From: Microvirga sp052115485
GTDB lineage: Bacteria; Pseudomonadota; Alphaproteobacteria; Rhizobiales; Beijerinckiaceae
NCBI RefSeq assembly: GCF_052115485.1
Contig: NZ_JBFRGU010000001.1
Span: forward strand, 896,492 to 960,491
DNA length: 64,000 nucleotides
Direction of reading: 5' to 3'
Part shown: piece after piece, positions 44,032-52,266 of the stretch
How the letters are laid out: each line of letters opens with the position of its first letter
How positions within the stretch are numbered: position 1 is the stretch's first letter
Notes under the pieces: generated by a model
The model's database searches: none
Seen by the model: only the letters and a program-made list of their open reading frames with translations
Told to the model about the DNA's origin: nothing
Position numbers and translations under genes: made by a program

Positions 44032-44063
44032 CTTTGAATGGGAAGTTTGGGGAGATGGATGCG

Positions 44064-44246
44064 CTAATGCACCGTCGGTGCATGCGCTTTCAGCTTGGTG
44101 ATTTCATCCTTGAGCTGAAGTTTTTTTCGCTTGAGTTCAGCGAGCCTGACGTCATCTGTCGACGGATGGTTCAGTGCGTCCTGGATCTGGCGCTCAAGCG
44201 ATTGATGCTTGCGCTCCAGCTCCGTCAGATGATTCAGCAAAGGCAT
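44064..44246 (-). CDS. DUF465 (YdcH-like) small coiled-coil protein A
   Basis: 60 residues: a helical hairpin of LTELERKHQSLERQIQDALN and LAELKRKKLQLKDEITKLKA. DUF465 proteins are short, soluble and of unknown function. It is encoded divergently from a second DUF465 gene about 200 bp away. Confidence 0.85.
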   Translation of the reverse strand: MPLLNHLTELERKHQSLERQIQDALNHPSTDDVRLAELKRKKLQLKDEITKLKAHAPTVH

Positions 44247-44449
44247 ATCGGTCCCTCCTGTCCGTTATCCGACAAAGCAAATCTGACACAAGGAACATGG
44301 CGAGTCGAAGGCAATCGTCGCTGCGCTGCGCAAAACGAGAAAACCGGTTCCGGCTGCTTGCTCTCCATAGTTGTGGAGAGCATACTCCGCCTCCGTTTCG
44401 CGGCCCTTTGAAGGGTGCGCCGTGTTTTGATGTTCAAGGTTCCGTATCG

Positions 44450-44650
44450 ATGCCGAACAGGGCTGAACTCGACGATGATCTCGCCCGCCTGAAGCAGGAG
44501 CATCGCGATCTCGACAATGCTATCGACGCGTTGGAGCAGATCATTACGGGCGATCAACTGCAGGTTCAGCGCCTGAAAAAGCGCAAGCTTGTCCTCAGGG
44601 ATCAGATCATCCGCCTGGAAGACCAACTGACCCCCGATATCATCGCCTAG
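44450..44650 (+). CDS. DUF465 (YdcH-like) small coiled-coil protein B
   Basis: 66 residues from the ATG at 44450; a long upstream extension of the frame is not family-like. Pattern: DDDLARLKQEHRDLDNAIDA, then VQRLKKRKLVLRDQIIRLED, the same helix-hairpin as the other DUF465 protein but only moderately similar, so they are old paralogues. The KRKLxLKDxI block is shared. The function is unknown. Confidence 0.83.
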   Translation: MPNRAELDDDLARLKQEHRDLDNAIDALEQIITGDQLQVQRLKKRKLVLRDQIIRLEDQLTPDIIA

Positions 44651-44789
44651 TGCTCAACTTTCAATTGCGCATAATCTTTTCGGGATCATGCTCCAAGCGC
44701 CGCCGCGCTTTATTGCGGCCTGCAGCCTTGCTTGCCTGCGAAGGCTTCGCTATGCCCCGTTGATCACAAGGTCGATCCGGAGCCGCATC

Positions 44790-45281
44790 ATGGCTGGAAT
44801 CCCCGTCGCCATCATCATGGGCAGTCAATCCGACTGGGCCACCATGCAGCATGCGGCCGAGACGCTCGACGCGCTCGAGATCGCCTATGACGCGCGCATC
44901 GTCTCCGCGCACCGCACGCCCGACCGGCTGGTGAGCTTCGCCAAAAGCGCGAAAGCGGAAGGATTTCAGGTCGTCATCGCGGGTGCAGGCGGCGCAGCCC
45001 ACCTGCCGGGCATGACCGCCGCCATGACCCCCCTTCCGGTTTTCGGCGTGCCGGTCGAATCGAAGGCCCTCTCGGGAAAGGACAGTCTCCTTTCCATCGT
45101 GCAGATGCCGGCGGGCATCCCCGTCGGAACGCTCGCCATCGGCAAGGCAGGCGCCATCAATGCCGCGCTCCTTGCCGCCGCGGTACTGGCGCTCCATGAC
45201 AAGCCCTTGGCGAAGCGGCTCGACGCCTGGCGTCAACGTCAGACCGACAGCGTCGCCGAACGCCCTTCTAGGGAGCCCTGA
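44790..45281 (+). CDS. purE: N5-carboxyaminoimidazole ribonucleotide mutase PurE (class I)
   Basis: Converts N5-CAIR to CAIR in purine synthesis. It has 163 residues from the ATG at 44790 (GGAG upstream); the longer frame is not family-like. Seen: VAIIMGSQSDWATMQHAAET, SAHRTPDRL with the catalytic His, and AGAGGAAHLPGM. The stop is 4 bp before purK, so they form one operon. Confidence 0.97.
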   Translation: MAGIPVAIIMGSQSDWATMQHAAETLDALEIAYDARIVSAHRTPDRLVSFAKSAKAEGFQVVIAGAGGAAHLPGMTAAMTPLPVFGVPVESKALSGKDSLLSIVQMPAGIPVGTLAIGKAGAINAALLAAAVLALHDKPLAKRLDAWRQRQTDSVAERPSREP

Positions 45282-45285
45282 CATC

Positions 45286-46365
45286 ATGATCCGCCCCGGC
45301 AGCACTCTCGGTATTCTCGGCGGCGGCCAACTGGGCCGGATGATCGCGATGGCGGCTGCACAGCTCGGCCTGCGCACGCACATCTTTGCGCCGGAAGAAA
45401 ACAGCCCCGCCTTCGACGTCGCGGGGGAGCACACGATTGCGTCCTACGAAGACGAGGCGGCTTTGGTGCACTTCGCCAAAAGCGTCGATGTCGTAACCTA
45501 TGAATTCGAGAACGTGCCGAGCGCGACGGCGGATATCTTGAGCGCTCACGCGCCGCTTGCTCCCAACGCGCAGGCCTTGGCCGTTTCGCAGGATCGGTTT
45601 TTGGAAAAGAGTTTCATCTCCGGCCTCGGCATCGAAACCGCCCCCTTCGCGCCGGTCGAGAACGAGGCCGAGCTTGCTGAGGCGCTTGCCGCCATCGGAC
45701 GCCCCTCGGTCCTCAAGACCCGGCGTTTCGGCTATGACGGCAAAGGGCAGATCATGATTCGTCCCGGAGACGATCCGGCCGCCGCCTTCGAGGCCATCGG
45801 CCGCTCGCCTGCGATTCTCGAAGGTTTCGTTTCCTTCGAACGGGAGGTTTCCGTTGTCGCGGCCCGGGCCAAGGACGGCGATTTTGCGGCCTACGATCTC
45901 TGCGAGAACGAACATCGCTCGCATATCCTCGACATCACCCGCGTCCCCGCCGATGTCAGGCCCGAGACCGAAGAGCAGGCTGTCCTGATCGCGCAGAAGA
46001 TCGCCAACGCCCTCGACTATGTGGGCGTGCTCGCGGTCGAGTTGTTTCTCGTGCGGGAAAACGGGCAGGAGCGTCTCGTCGTCAACGAGATCGCCCCCCG
46101 CGTGCATAATTCCGGGCATTGGACCCTCGGCGGGGCTGAGACATCCCAATTCGAACAGCATGTGCGGGCGGTTTGCGGCTGGCCCCTGGGCGCAACCGCC
46201 CGCCTGGGTCGCGTTGAGATGCGGAACCTGATCGGCCACGATGCGGACGAATGGGAGCGGATTCTCGCCGAACCCGGCGCGCATCTACACCTCTACGGCA
46301 AGGCCGAGGCGCGGTCGGGCCGCAAGATGGGTCATGTCACCCGGATTTTCGCCGAGAAGCCCTGA
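45286..46365 (+). CDS. purK: 5-(carboxyamino)imidazole ribonucleotide synthase PurK
   Basis: ATP-grasp enzyme making N5-CAIR from AIR and bicarbonate. It has 359 residues from the ATG at 45286. Seen: TLGILGGGQLGRMIAMAAAQ, TYEFENVPS, LKTRRFGYDGKGQ, VGVLAVELFLVRENGQERLV and NEIAPRVHNSGHWT. It pairs with purE upstream. A terminator lies about 100 bp downstream. Confidence 0.97.
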   Translation: MIRPGSTLGILGGGQLGRMIAMAAAQLGLRTHIFAPEENSPAFDVAGEHTIASYEDEAALVHFAKSVDVVTYEFENVPSATADILSAHAPLAPNAQALAVSQDRFLEKSFISGLGIETAPFAPVENEAELAEALAAIGRPSVLKTRRFGYDGKGQIMIRPGDDPAAAFEAIGRSPAILEGFVSFEREVSVVAARAKDGDFAAYDLCENEHRSHILDITRVPADVRPETEEQAVLIAQKIANALDYVGVLAVELFLVRENGQERLVVNEIAPRVHNSGHWTLGGAETSQFEQHVRAVCGWPLGATARLGRVEMRNLIGHDADEWERILAEPGAHLHLYGKAEARSGRKMGHVTRIFAEKP

Positions 46366-46463
46366 CCCTTTTCCACCTTGGCCATTAGTTGAAGCGGCCG
46401 GCGTTTTTTGGCGAAGAACCCTGGACACACAAGGTTTCCTCTGCTAACGAACCCGCCCAGAAA

Positions 46464-46494
46464 GAGGTGCGCTTGGCGCGCCTCCTTTGTTTTT
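46464..46494 (+). terminator. Terminator downstream of purEK
   Basis: Stem GAGGTGCGC and GCGCGCCTC (46464-46484, one G-T pair, 3-nt loop) followed by CTTTGTTTTT. A TTGACA immediately follows (46493-46498) and may be the -35 of rpsU, but no good -10 is at 17 bp. Confidence 0.65.
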
Positions 46495-46531
46495 GACATA
46501 ACGACCCTGCGCAATACGAGGATGATTTCGC

Positions 46532-46801
46532 GTGCAGATTCTTGTCCGTGATAACAACGTCGATCAGGCGCTCCGCGCCCTGAAGAAGAAGATGCAGCGT
46601 GAAGGTATCTTCCGCGAAATGAAGCTGCGCGACCACTTCGAGAAGCCCTCGGAGAAAAAGGCCCGCGAGAAGGCTGAAGCCGTCCGCCGCGCCCGCAAGC
46701 TGGCTCGCAAGCGCATGCAGCGCGAAGGCCTTCTGCCCCCTTCGAAGCCGCGTGTCATGGCGCCCCGTCCGGGCCAGCCGCGTTCGGCTGAAGCCCGTTA
46801 A
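46532..46801 (+). CDS. rpsU: 30S ribosomal protein S21
   Basis: 89 residues with a GTG start (GAGGA upstream). Family block QILVRDNNVDQALRALKKKM, then the strongly basic helix RRARKLARKRMQREG. The C-terminal extension LLPPSKPRVMAPRPGQP is typical of alphaproteobacteria. It is monocistronic. Confidence 0.95.
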   Translation: MQILVRDNNVDQALRALKKKMQREGIFREMKLRDHFEKPSEKKAREKAEAVRRARKLARKRMQREGLLPPSKPRVMAPRPGQPRSAEAR

Positions 46802-46840
46802 GGGCCGACCTTTCGCAGGCCTCAATTCCTTGCTTTTTCA

Positions 46841-46875
46841 ATCGGCGCCTTTCTGCGAAAGCGGAGGGCGCCGAT
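46841..46875 (+). terminator. Inverted repeat after rpsU, possible terminator
   Basis: A perfect 9-bp stem, ATCGGCGCC (46841-46849) and GGCGCCGAT (46867-46875), encloses a smaller CTTTCTGCGAAAG hairpin. The following TGCATTTG is a poor U tract. Confidence 0.45.
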
Positions 46876-46914
46876 TGCATTTGTGCCGCGGTTCGCTCTG
46901 GCCGCGAATCGCAT

Positions 46915-47019
46915 TCTAAAGCATGATCAGAACAAGTGATGACCGGTTGTTCGCCCGGATCATGCGAAATTAAAGAACCTGGAGCTAATCATGTTTCAAA
47001 GAGACATGATCAGTTCTAG
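46915..47019. repeat. CTAG-bounded palindromic repeat, copy 4
   Basis: Shared module GCATGATCAGAACAAGTG and CCGGTTGTTCGCCCGGATCA is followed by the second hairpin ATCATGTTTCAAAGAGACATGAT, ending CTAG at 47016-47019. It lies in front of the TPR lipoprotein gene; an open frame running into it from that gene is repeat translation. Confidence 0.82.
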
Positions 47020-47086
47020 TGTTCTGTATCCGTTAAGTTTTTTGCTTCAGAAGACTAGCTCTTCCCCATCCAGCTGGAGATCCAAG

Positions 47087-47920
47087 GTGCTCGCTCCTTC
47101 GATTCGCCTCTTCAAGCCGCTCGCTCTCATCCTCCTCATGGCCGGTCTCGCGGCCTGTGACACCACGAGCGGTGGCATGACCCGGCGCATCGCAGTGGTG
47201 GAGGAGGACACTCAGGGAACATCGGGCGTCAACATCGCCTCCCTGTCCGACGTCATCCAGCGCAATCCCAACGATCCCGGCGCTTACAACACACGTGGCG
47301 CAGCCTATGCCCGCGTTGGTCGTTACAGTGATGCCTTGGGTGATTTCTCCAAGGCGGTTCAACTCGATCCGAACTATGCGCCGGCCTATACCAACCGCGC
47401 CCTCGCCCTGCGCCAGACAGGCCGCAACGATCAGGCGCTGTCGGATTTCACCCGCGCCATCCAGGCCGACCCGAATTACGGCCCGGCCTATATCGGTCGC
47501 GGCAACCTCTATCGCGCGCAAAACCAGTATCAGGACGCCCTGAACGACCTGTCCATCGCGATCCGGCTGCTGCCCGAATCAGCCGAGGCGCTCCATGGGC
47601 GCGGCCTTCTCTACCAACGCCAGGGCATGCACCAGCAGGCAATCCTGGATTTCGATGCCACCATCGACCGCAACCCGTTCGTCGGCGCTCCCTATGCCGC
47701 CCGCGGCCAGAGCCTGATCGCCACGAACCAGTTCGACAAAGCCATCGAGGATTTCAACGCCGCGCTGAACGTGAACAACCGCGACGCGGATTCCTGGGCC
47801 TGGCGCGGAGTGGCTTACGAAAAGACGGGTAACAAGCAGGCCGCCATCGAGAGCTATCAACGCGCCCTGTCCATCGACAATGGGAACAGCGTCGCGCGTC
47901 AGGGACAGAGTCGTCTTTAA
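47087..47920 (+). CDS. TPR-repeat lipoprotein
   Basis: 277 residues from the GTG at 47087, which has GGAG nine bases upstream. The frame extends to an ATG at 46991 inside the repeat, but the signal peptide only makes sense from the GTG. Lipobox LMAGLAAC precedes DTTSGG. About six TPR units follow, for example AYNTRGAAYARVGRYSDALG, AYTNRALALRQTGRNDQALS and SWAWRGVAYEKTGNKQAAIE. NlpI-like lipoproteins of this kind act as scaffolds for envelope enzymes; the partner is unknown. The nucleotidyltransferase gene follows 25 bp later. Confidence 0.82.
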   Translation: MLAPSIRLFKPLALILLMAGLAACDTTSGGMTRRIAVVEEDTQGTSGVNIASLSDVIQRNPNDPGAYNTRGAAYARVGRYSDALGDFSKAVQLDPNYAPAYTNRALALRQTGRNDQALSDFTRAIQADPNYGPAYIGRGNLYRAQNQYQDALNDLSIAIRLLPESAEALHGRGLLYQRQGMHQQAILDFDATIDRNPFVGAPYAARGQSLIATNQFDKAIEDFNAALNVNNRDADSWAWRGVAYEKTGNKQAAIESYQRALSIDNGNSVARQGQSRL

Positions 47921-47945
47921 AGCGCCTCTCCCGCGTCGGGGCGCA

Positions 47946-48557
47946 ATGCGGAGCCTCAACGATATCGCGCATTTCATCGCCGCCCAGCCGCTATGGGTTG
48001 ATGCCCTTCGCCATGTCGAACGGCTCGGCCTCCGCGATCGCTGGATCGGTGCAGGCTTCATTCGCAATGCGATCTGGGACGCCCTGCATGGACGCATGCC
48101 GGATCTGGCGGATCATGCCGATATCGATGTGATCTTCTTCGATCCCTCGGACCTTTCCCGCGAGCGGGAAGCCGCTCTTGAGCAAGCCCTTCGCGAAGCA
48201 TCCCCCGGCTTGCCGTGGTCCGTGCGGAATCAGGCCCGGATGCACATGCGGAACGGAGACGCACCCTATCGCGACAGCGCCGATGCCATGCGCTATTGGC
48301 CGGAAACAGCGACAGCCATTGGCGCGCGTCTTCATGACGGACAGATCGACCTGATCGCCCCTTACGACGTCGAGGATCTTGTCGATCTGATCGTGCGGCC
48401 GACGCCGCCTTTCCTAGATAAACTCGACATCTATCGCGAGCGTATCAGGTCGAAGAATTGGAAGGGCCGTTGGCCTCGGCTCACCATCATGAACGGTGTC
48501 GCCGAGGGCGCTCCGGTGACGCCGGATCAAACCTCTTTTATCAGCACCGAGACGTAA
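47946..48557 (+). CDS. Nucleotidyltransferase family protein (DUF925)
   Basis: 203 residues from the ATG at 47946. Pattern: WIGAGFIRNAIWDALHGR, then DIDVIFFDPSDLSREREAAL with the paired Asp of the nucleotidyltransferase fold, and IDLIAPYDVEDLVDLIVRPT. The substrate is unknown. Its 3' end overlaps the 3' end of the GNAT gene on the other strand by 31 bp. Confidence 0.82.
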   Translation: MRSLNDIAHFIAAQPLWVDALRHVERLGLRDRWIGAGFIRNAIWDALHGRMPDLADHADIDVIFFDPSDLSREREAALEQALREASPGLPWSVRNQARMHMRNGDAPYRDSADAMRYWPETATAIGARLHDGQIDLIAPYDVEDLVDLIVRPTPPFLDKLDIYRERIRSKNWKGRWPRLTIMNGVAEGAPVTPDQTSFISTET

Positions 48558-49006
48558 GGCTCGAACCCGAAGGCGCGATAAGCGCGCTCGGCCCTCTCGT
48601 TGGCAACGAGTGCTCCTATCATCAGGCGCTTCAGTCCGGCCGCTCTGGCGAGGCGCTCGGCCTCATGCAGCAGCGTTTGGCCTATCCCGCGTCCGCGCCA
48701 ATCTTCATGAACGATGAGATCAGTCACCGTGCCGTGCAGGCGCACATCATCGGTAATGTAAGCCGCGTCCTGGTCGACGGAAAAACCCATGACGGCAACG
48801 ATCTTGCTGTCGGCTTCCGCCAGCACGATCCGCCCTTCGCGACCGGAGAGACGCCGCTGAAGCTCGTCATAATAGGCTTCGGCGCCGCCATAGTGCCGGG
48901 AGCGGTCATGGGTCAGATCGGCTTCAAAAACATTCAGCTTGTGAATGAGTTCAATGATCGCGTCCCTGTCAGTGAGCAGCGCTGTCCGTAAGCTGATATC
49001 GGCCAT
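48527..49006 (-). CDS. GNAT family N-acetyltransferase
   Basis: 159 residues from the ATG at 49006. Acetyl-CoA site: VTDLIVHEDWRGRGIGQTLL with the R/QxxGxG/A loop, then LMIGALVANERAERAYRAFG. The acceptor substrate is unknown. A strong hairpin separates it from pntB on the same strand, so it is probably its own unit. Confidence 0.88.
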   Translation of the reverse strand: MADISLRTALLTDRDAIIELIHKLNVFEADLTHDRSRHYGGAEAYYDELQRRLSGREGRIVLAEADSKIVAVMGFSVDQDAAYITDDVRLHGTVTDLIVHEDWRGRGIGQTLLHEAERLARAAGLKRLMIGALVANERAERAYRAFGFEPYVSVLIKEV

Positions 49007-49021
49007 CCGTCGTCTCTCATG

Positions 49022-49048
49022 AAAAAGGCCGGTCGCAACCGGCCTTTT
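49022..49048 (-). terminator. Terminator of the pnt operon (bidirectional-looking)
   Basis: Stem AAAAGGCCGGT and ACCGGCCTTTT (49023-49048), 4-nt loop, T-rich on both flanks; about 27 bp after the pntB stop. Confidence 0.85.
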
Positions 49049-49074
49049 GAAGATAGTGCTGACAGGCAAAAAGC

Positions 49075-50475
49075 TCAGTCGAGATTCTTGATGATTTCGT
49101 CGACCATTTTCTTGGCGTCGCCGAAGAGCATCATGGTGTTGTCCTTGAAGAACAGTTCGTTCTCGACCCCGGCATAGCCGGAGCCCATGCCGCGCTTGAT
49201 GAACAAGACAGTTTTCGCCTTCTCCACATCGAGGATCGGCATGCCGAAGATCGGCGAGGCCGGGTCGGTCTTGGCGGACGGATTGGTCACGTCGTTGGCG
49301 CCGATCACGAAGGCGACGTCGGCCTGCGGGAACTCGCCGTTGATGTCTTCCAGTTCGAACACCTCGTCGTACGGCACATTGGCCTCGGCCAAGAGCACGT
49401 TCATGTGGCCGGGCATGCGGCCCGCGACCGGGTGGATCGCGTACTTCACCTCGACGCCTTCGGCCTTCAACTGATCGGCCATTTCGCGCAAGGAATGCTG
49501 CGCCTGCGCCACCGCCATGCCGTAGCCCGGTACGATGATGACCTTGGAGGCGTTCTTCATGATGAAGGCCGCATCATCCGCCGAGCCCTGCTTGACCGGC
49601 CTCGTCTCGGTCGCACCCGCCGCCGCGCCTACGGTCTCGCCGCCGAACCCGCCGAGGATCACCGAGATGAAGCTCCGGTTCATGCCCTTGCACATGATGT
49701 AGGACAGGATCGCACCCGATGAGCCGACCAGCGCACCGGTGATGATCAGCGCGAGGTTGCCAAGCGTGAAGCCGATGCCCGCCGCCGCCCACCCCGAATA
49801 GGAGTTGAGCATCGACACCACCACCGGCATGTCCGCGCCGCCGATGGGGATGATCAAGGTCACGCCGAGCACGAACGAGACCAGAACGATGCCCCAGAAC
49901 ACCGCATGGCTCTCGGTACGGATGAAGACCACCAGCAGCACCAGCAGCAGAATGCCGAGGCCGATGTTGAGCAGATGGCGGCTCGGCAGCATGATCGGCT
50001 TGCCCGACATGCGTCCGTCGAGCTTCAGGAAGGCGATGATCGAACCCGTGAAGGTGATCGCGCCGATGGCGACACCGAGCGCCATCTCGAACAGCGAGCC
50101 GCCATGGATGGTGCCGACTCCGCCGATGCCGAAGGCCTGCGGCGCATAAAGCGCGCTCGCCGCCACCAAAACCGCCGCCATGCCGACGAGCGAGTGGAAC
50201 GCCGCAACGAGTTGCGGCATCGCCGTCATCGGCACGCGCTTGGCGGCAACAGCACCAATGCCGCCGCCGATGGCGAGGCCCAGGACAACCAACGTCCAGC
50301 CGCCGAAGCCGTCCGGTGGCGACACGAGCAGGGTCGTCAGAATCGCGATCCCCATGCCGATCATGCCGAGCAGGTTGCCCCGCCGCGACGTGGTCGGATG
50401 CGAGAGCCCGCGCAGGGCCATGATGAACAGGACGCCGGAGACCAGATAAAGGATCGAAGCGAGATTGACCGACAT
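49075..50475 (-). CDS. pntB: NAD(P) transhydrogenase subunit beta
   Basis: Membrane and NADP-binding part of the proton-translocating transhydrogenase that drives NADPH formation from NADH. It has 466 residues. About nine TM helices in the first 270 residues include the GGAD region VTLIIPIGGADMPVVVSMLN. The NADP domain follows: VIIVPGYGMAVAQAQHSLRE, HPVAGRMPGHMNVLLAEA, GANDVTNPSAKTDPASPIFG. It lies 4 bp after pntAB. Confidence 0.97.
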   Translation of the reverse strand: MSVNLASILYLVSGVLFIMALRGLSHPTTSRRGNLLGMIGMGIAILTTLLVSPPDGFGGWTLVVLGLAIGGGIGAVAAKRVPMTAMPQLVAAFHSLVGMAAVLVAASALYAPQAFGIGGVGTIHGGSLFEMALGVAIGAITFTGSIIAFLKLDGRMSGKPIMLPSRHLLNIGLGILLLVLLVVFIRTESHAVFWGIVLVSFVLGVTLIIPIGGADMPVVVSMLNSYSGWAAAGIGFTLGNLALIITGALVGSSGAILSYIMCKGMNRSFISVILGGFGGETVGAAAGATETRPVKQGSADDAAFIMKNASKVIIVPGYGMAVAQAQHSLREMADQLKAEGVEVKYAIHPVAGRMPGHMNVLLAEANVPYDEVFELEDINGEFPQADVAFVIGANDVTNPSAKTDPASPIFGMPILDVEKAKTVLFIKRGMGSGYAGVENELFFKDNTMMLFGDAKKMVDEIIKNLD

Positions 50476-50479
50476 CGTC

Positions 50480-50914
50480 TCAACCCTTCTTGCGATACAT
50501 GGCGAGCATGCGCTGGGTCACCAGGAAGCCGCCGAAGATGTTGATCGATGCCAGCACCAGACCAATGAAACCAAACGCCCGCGCCCAGAGTGGCCCATCG
50601 CCGAGGGCCGGGGCCACGCTGACACCCACCGCCAACAGCGCACCGACCACGATCACCGAGGAGATCGCGTTCGTCACCGACATAAGCGGGGTATGCAAGG
50701 CCGGGGTCACCGACCACACCACGTAGTAGCCGACGAAGATGGCCAGCACGAAGATGGCGAGGCGGAATACCGTCGGGTCGACCGCGCCGTGGGTCGCTGC
50801 AGACGCCGCGAGCGCGACTTGATCGGCGATGGCCTGCGCTGCTTCAGCGGCGCGCTGCGCGACCGCTGCTGCCGCTTTCGCCTGCTCGGCGGCCTGTTCG
50901 GGCGTGAGTGCCAT
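50480..50914 (-). CDS. pntAB: NAD(P) transhydrogenase subunit alpha part 2
   Basis: Membrane part of the split alpha subunit, 144 residues. The N terminus is Ala-rich and helical (QAKAAAAVAQRAAEAAQAIA). TM helices follow: VFRLAIFVLAIFVGYYVVWS, TNAISSVIVVGALLAVGVSV, AFGFIGLVLASINIFGGFLV. The split alpha (AA, AB) is the usual form in alphaproteobacteria. It is separated from pntAA by a 170-bp gap filled with palindromic repeats. Confidence 0.95.
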   Translation of the reverse strand: MALTPEQAAEQAKAAAAVAQRAAEAAQAIADQVALAASAATHGAVDPTVFRLAIFVLAIFVGYYVVWSVTPALHTPLMSVTNAISSVIVVGALLAVGVSVAPALGDGPLWARAFGFIGLVLASINIFGGFLVTQRMLAMYRKKG

Positions 50915-50932
50915 GGCTTTACCCCCTCTTTA

Positions 50933-51088
50933 GAGCATGATCCGGCGAAACGGTGACACCTTCGCCGATGTGATCATGCGACATCCTCTAGAGCATGATC
51001 AGAACAAGTGGAAACCGGTTGTTCGCCCGGATCATGCGGCATCAAAAAATCTAGAGTTTGATCAGATTTCAATCTTATCAAACTCTAG
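50933..51088. repeat. CTAG-bounded palindromic repeat, copy 5 (tandem, inside pnt operon)
   Basis: Three modules in series: GAGCATGATCCGGCGAAAC with TTCGCCGATGTGATCATGC; GAGCATGATCAGAACAAGTG with CCGGTTGTTCGCCCGGATCA; and CTAGAGTTTGATCAGATT with AATCTTATCAAACTCTAG. CTAG or CTTTAG marks the edges. The last module contains the pntAA stop codon. It fills the gap between pntAA and pntAB. Confidence 0.85.
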
Positions 51089-52227
51089 ATCGTCGGCTGG
51101 AATGCGGAATGAACGATGGCGCCGTCGTGGGTCAGGCATGTCGCCTTGACGAGTTCGTCGTCCCACTTCACGGCAAGCGCCTTCGTCTCCTTGTCGATCA
51201 ATGTCTCGACGAAGGCATAGAGGTTCTTGGCGTAGAGGCTCGAGGCCGTCGCGGCGAGACGTCCCGGCACGTTCAGGTGCCCGACGATCTTCACGCCGTT
51301 ATGGTCCACCACCTCGCCGGCTTTGGCGAGCTCGACATTGCCGCCGCGCTCAACCGCCAGATCGACCAGGACCGACCCCGGCTTCATGCTCTCGACCATC
51401 TCGCGCGTCACGAGCTTCGGTGCCGGACGACCGGGGATCAGAGCCGTGGTGATGACGATATCCTGCTTGGCGATGTGCGCCGCGACCAAGGCCGCCTGCT
51501 TGGCGCGATACTCCGCCGACATTTCCTTGGCATAGCCGCCCGCCGTCTCGGCCTGCTTGAACTCATCGTCCTCGACCGCGATGAACTTCGCGCCGAGGCT
51601 CTCGACCTGCTCCTTCGCGGCCGGGCGAACGTCGGTCGCCGTCACTACCGCGCCGAGCCGTCGCGCCGTGGCGATGGCCTGCAGGCCCGCGACGCCCGCG
51701 CCCATGATGAACACGCGCGCAGCCGGCACCGTGCCCGCCGCCGTCATCATCATCGGCATGGCGCGGCCATATTCCGCGACCGCATCAATGACTGCGCGAT
51801 AGCCCGCGAGATTCGCTTGCGAGGACAGAACGTCCATCACCTGTGCCCGCGTGATGCGGGGCATCAATTCCATGGAGAACGCCGCGACCTTGGCCTCGGC
51901 CAGCGCCTTCAACGCCGCCTCCTGGCCATAGGGATCCATGATCGCGATCACCAGAGCGCCCGGCTTGAATGCCTTGAGCTCGGCCTCCGTCGGGCGGCGT
52001 ACTTTCAGGACGACATCGGCATCCTTCGCCGCGCTTTTCGCATCCTTCGCGATCGACGCCCCGGCCGCCTCAAACTCGGCATCCGGAACGCCTGCCCGAA
52101 CGCCGGCTCCGGATTGCACGACAACGTCTGCTCCGAGCGTTTTGTACTTCTTGACGGTCTCGGGCGTTGCCGAGACACGTGGCTCAACAACGTCCGTTTC
52201 GGTGAGAACGGCTATTCGCATACGCAC
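51085..52227 (-). CDS. pntAA: NAD(P) transhydrogenase subunit alpha part 1
   Basis: NAD(H)-binding part of the split alpha subunit, 380 residues, soluble. Seen: N-terminal domain IAVLTETDVVEPRVSATPET, Rossmann loop VFIMGAGVAGLQAIATARRL, and the regions QDIVITTALIPGRPAPKLVT and KPGSVLVDLAVERGGNVELA. Start ATG at 52227 or 52221 (MRM-R). The stop TAG is within a CTAG-bounded repeat. The upstream 158 bp to the oxidase subunit gene hold another copy of that repeat. Confidence 0.96.
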   Translation of the reverse strand: MRMRIAVLTETDVVEPRVSATPETVKKYKTLGADVVVQSGAGVRAGVPDAEFEAAGASIAKDAKSAAKDADVVLKVRRPTEAELKAFKPGALVIAIMDPYGQEAALKALAEAKVAAFSMELMPRITRAQVMDVLSSQANLAGYRAVIDAVAEYGRAMPMMMTAAGTVPAARVFIMGAGVAGLQAIATARRLGAVVTATDVRPAAKEQVESLGAKFIAVEDDEFKQAETAGGYAKEMSAEYRAKQAALVAAHIAKQDIVITTALIPGRPAPKLVTREMVESMKPGSVLVDLAVERGGNVELAKAGEVVDHNGVKIVGHLNVPGRLAATASSLYAKNLYAFVETLIDKETKALAVKWDDELVKATCLTHDGAIVHSAFQPTI

Positions 52228-52266
52228 CCCCGCATTCGGCGACCGTCGGACGCCTCAGATTGTCGT

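Noticed and set aside
42499..44037. 512-residue plus-strand frame joining the antisense of prpE to the TSUP gene region
   Set aside because: The part over the TSUP gene is in a different frame from the conserved protein, and the rest is antisense to prpE.
46493..46498. rpsU promoter with TTGACA as -35
   Set aside because: The -35 is perfect, but at 17 bp the -10 position reads ACGAGG; a 15-bp spacing gives ATACGA. Too weak to list as a feature.
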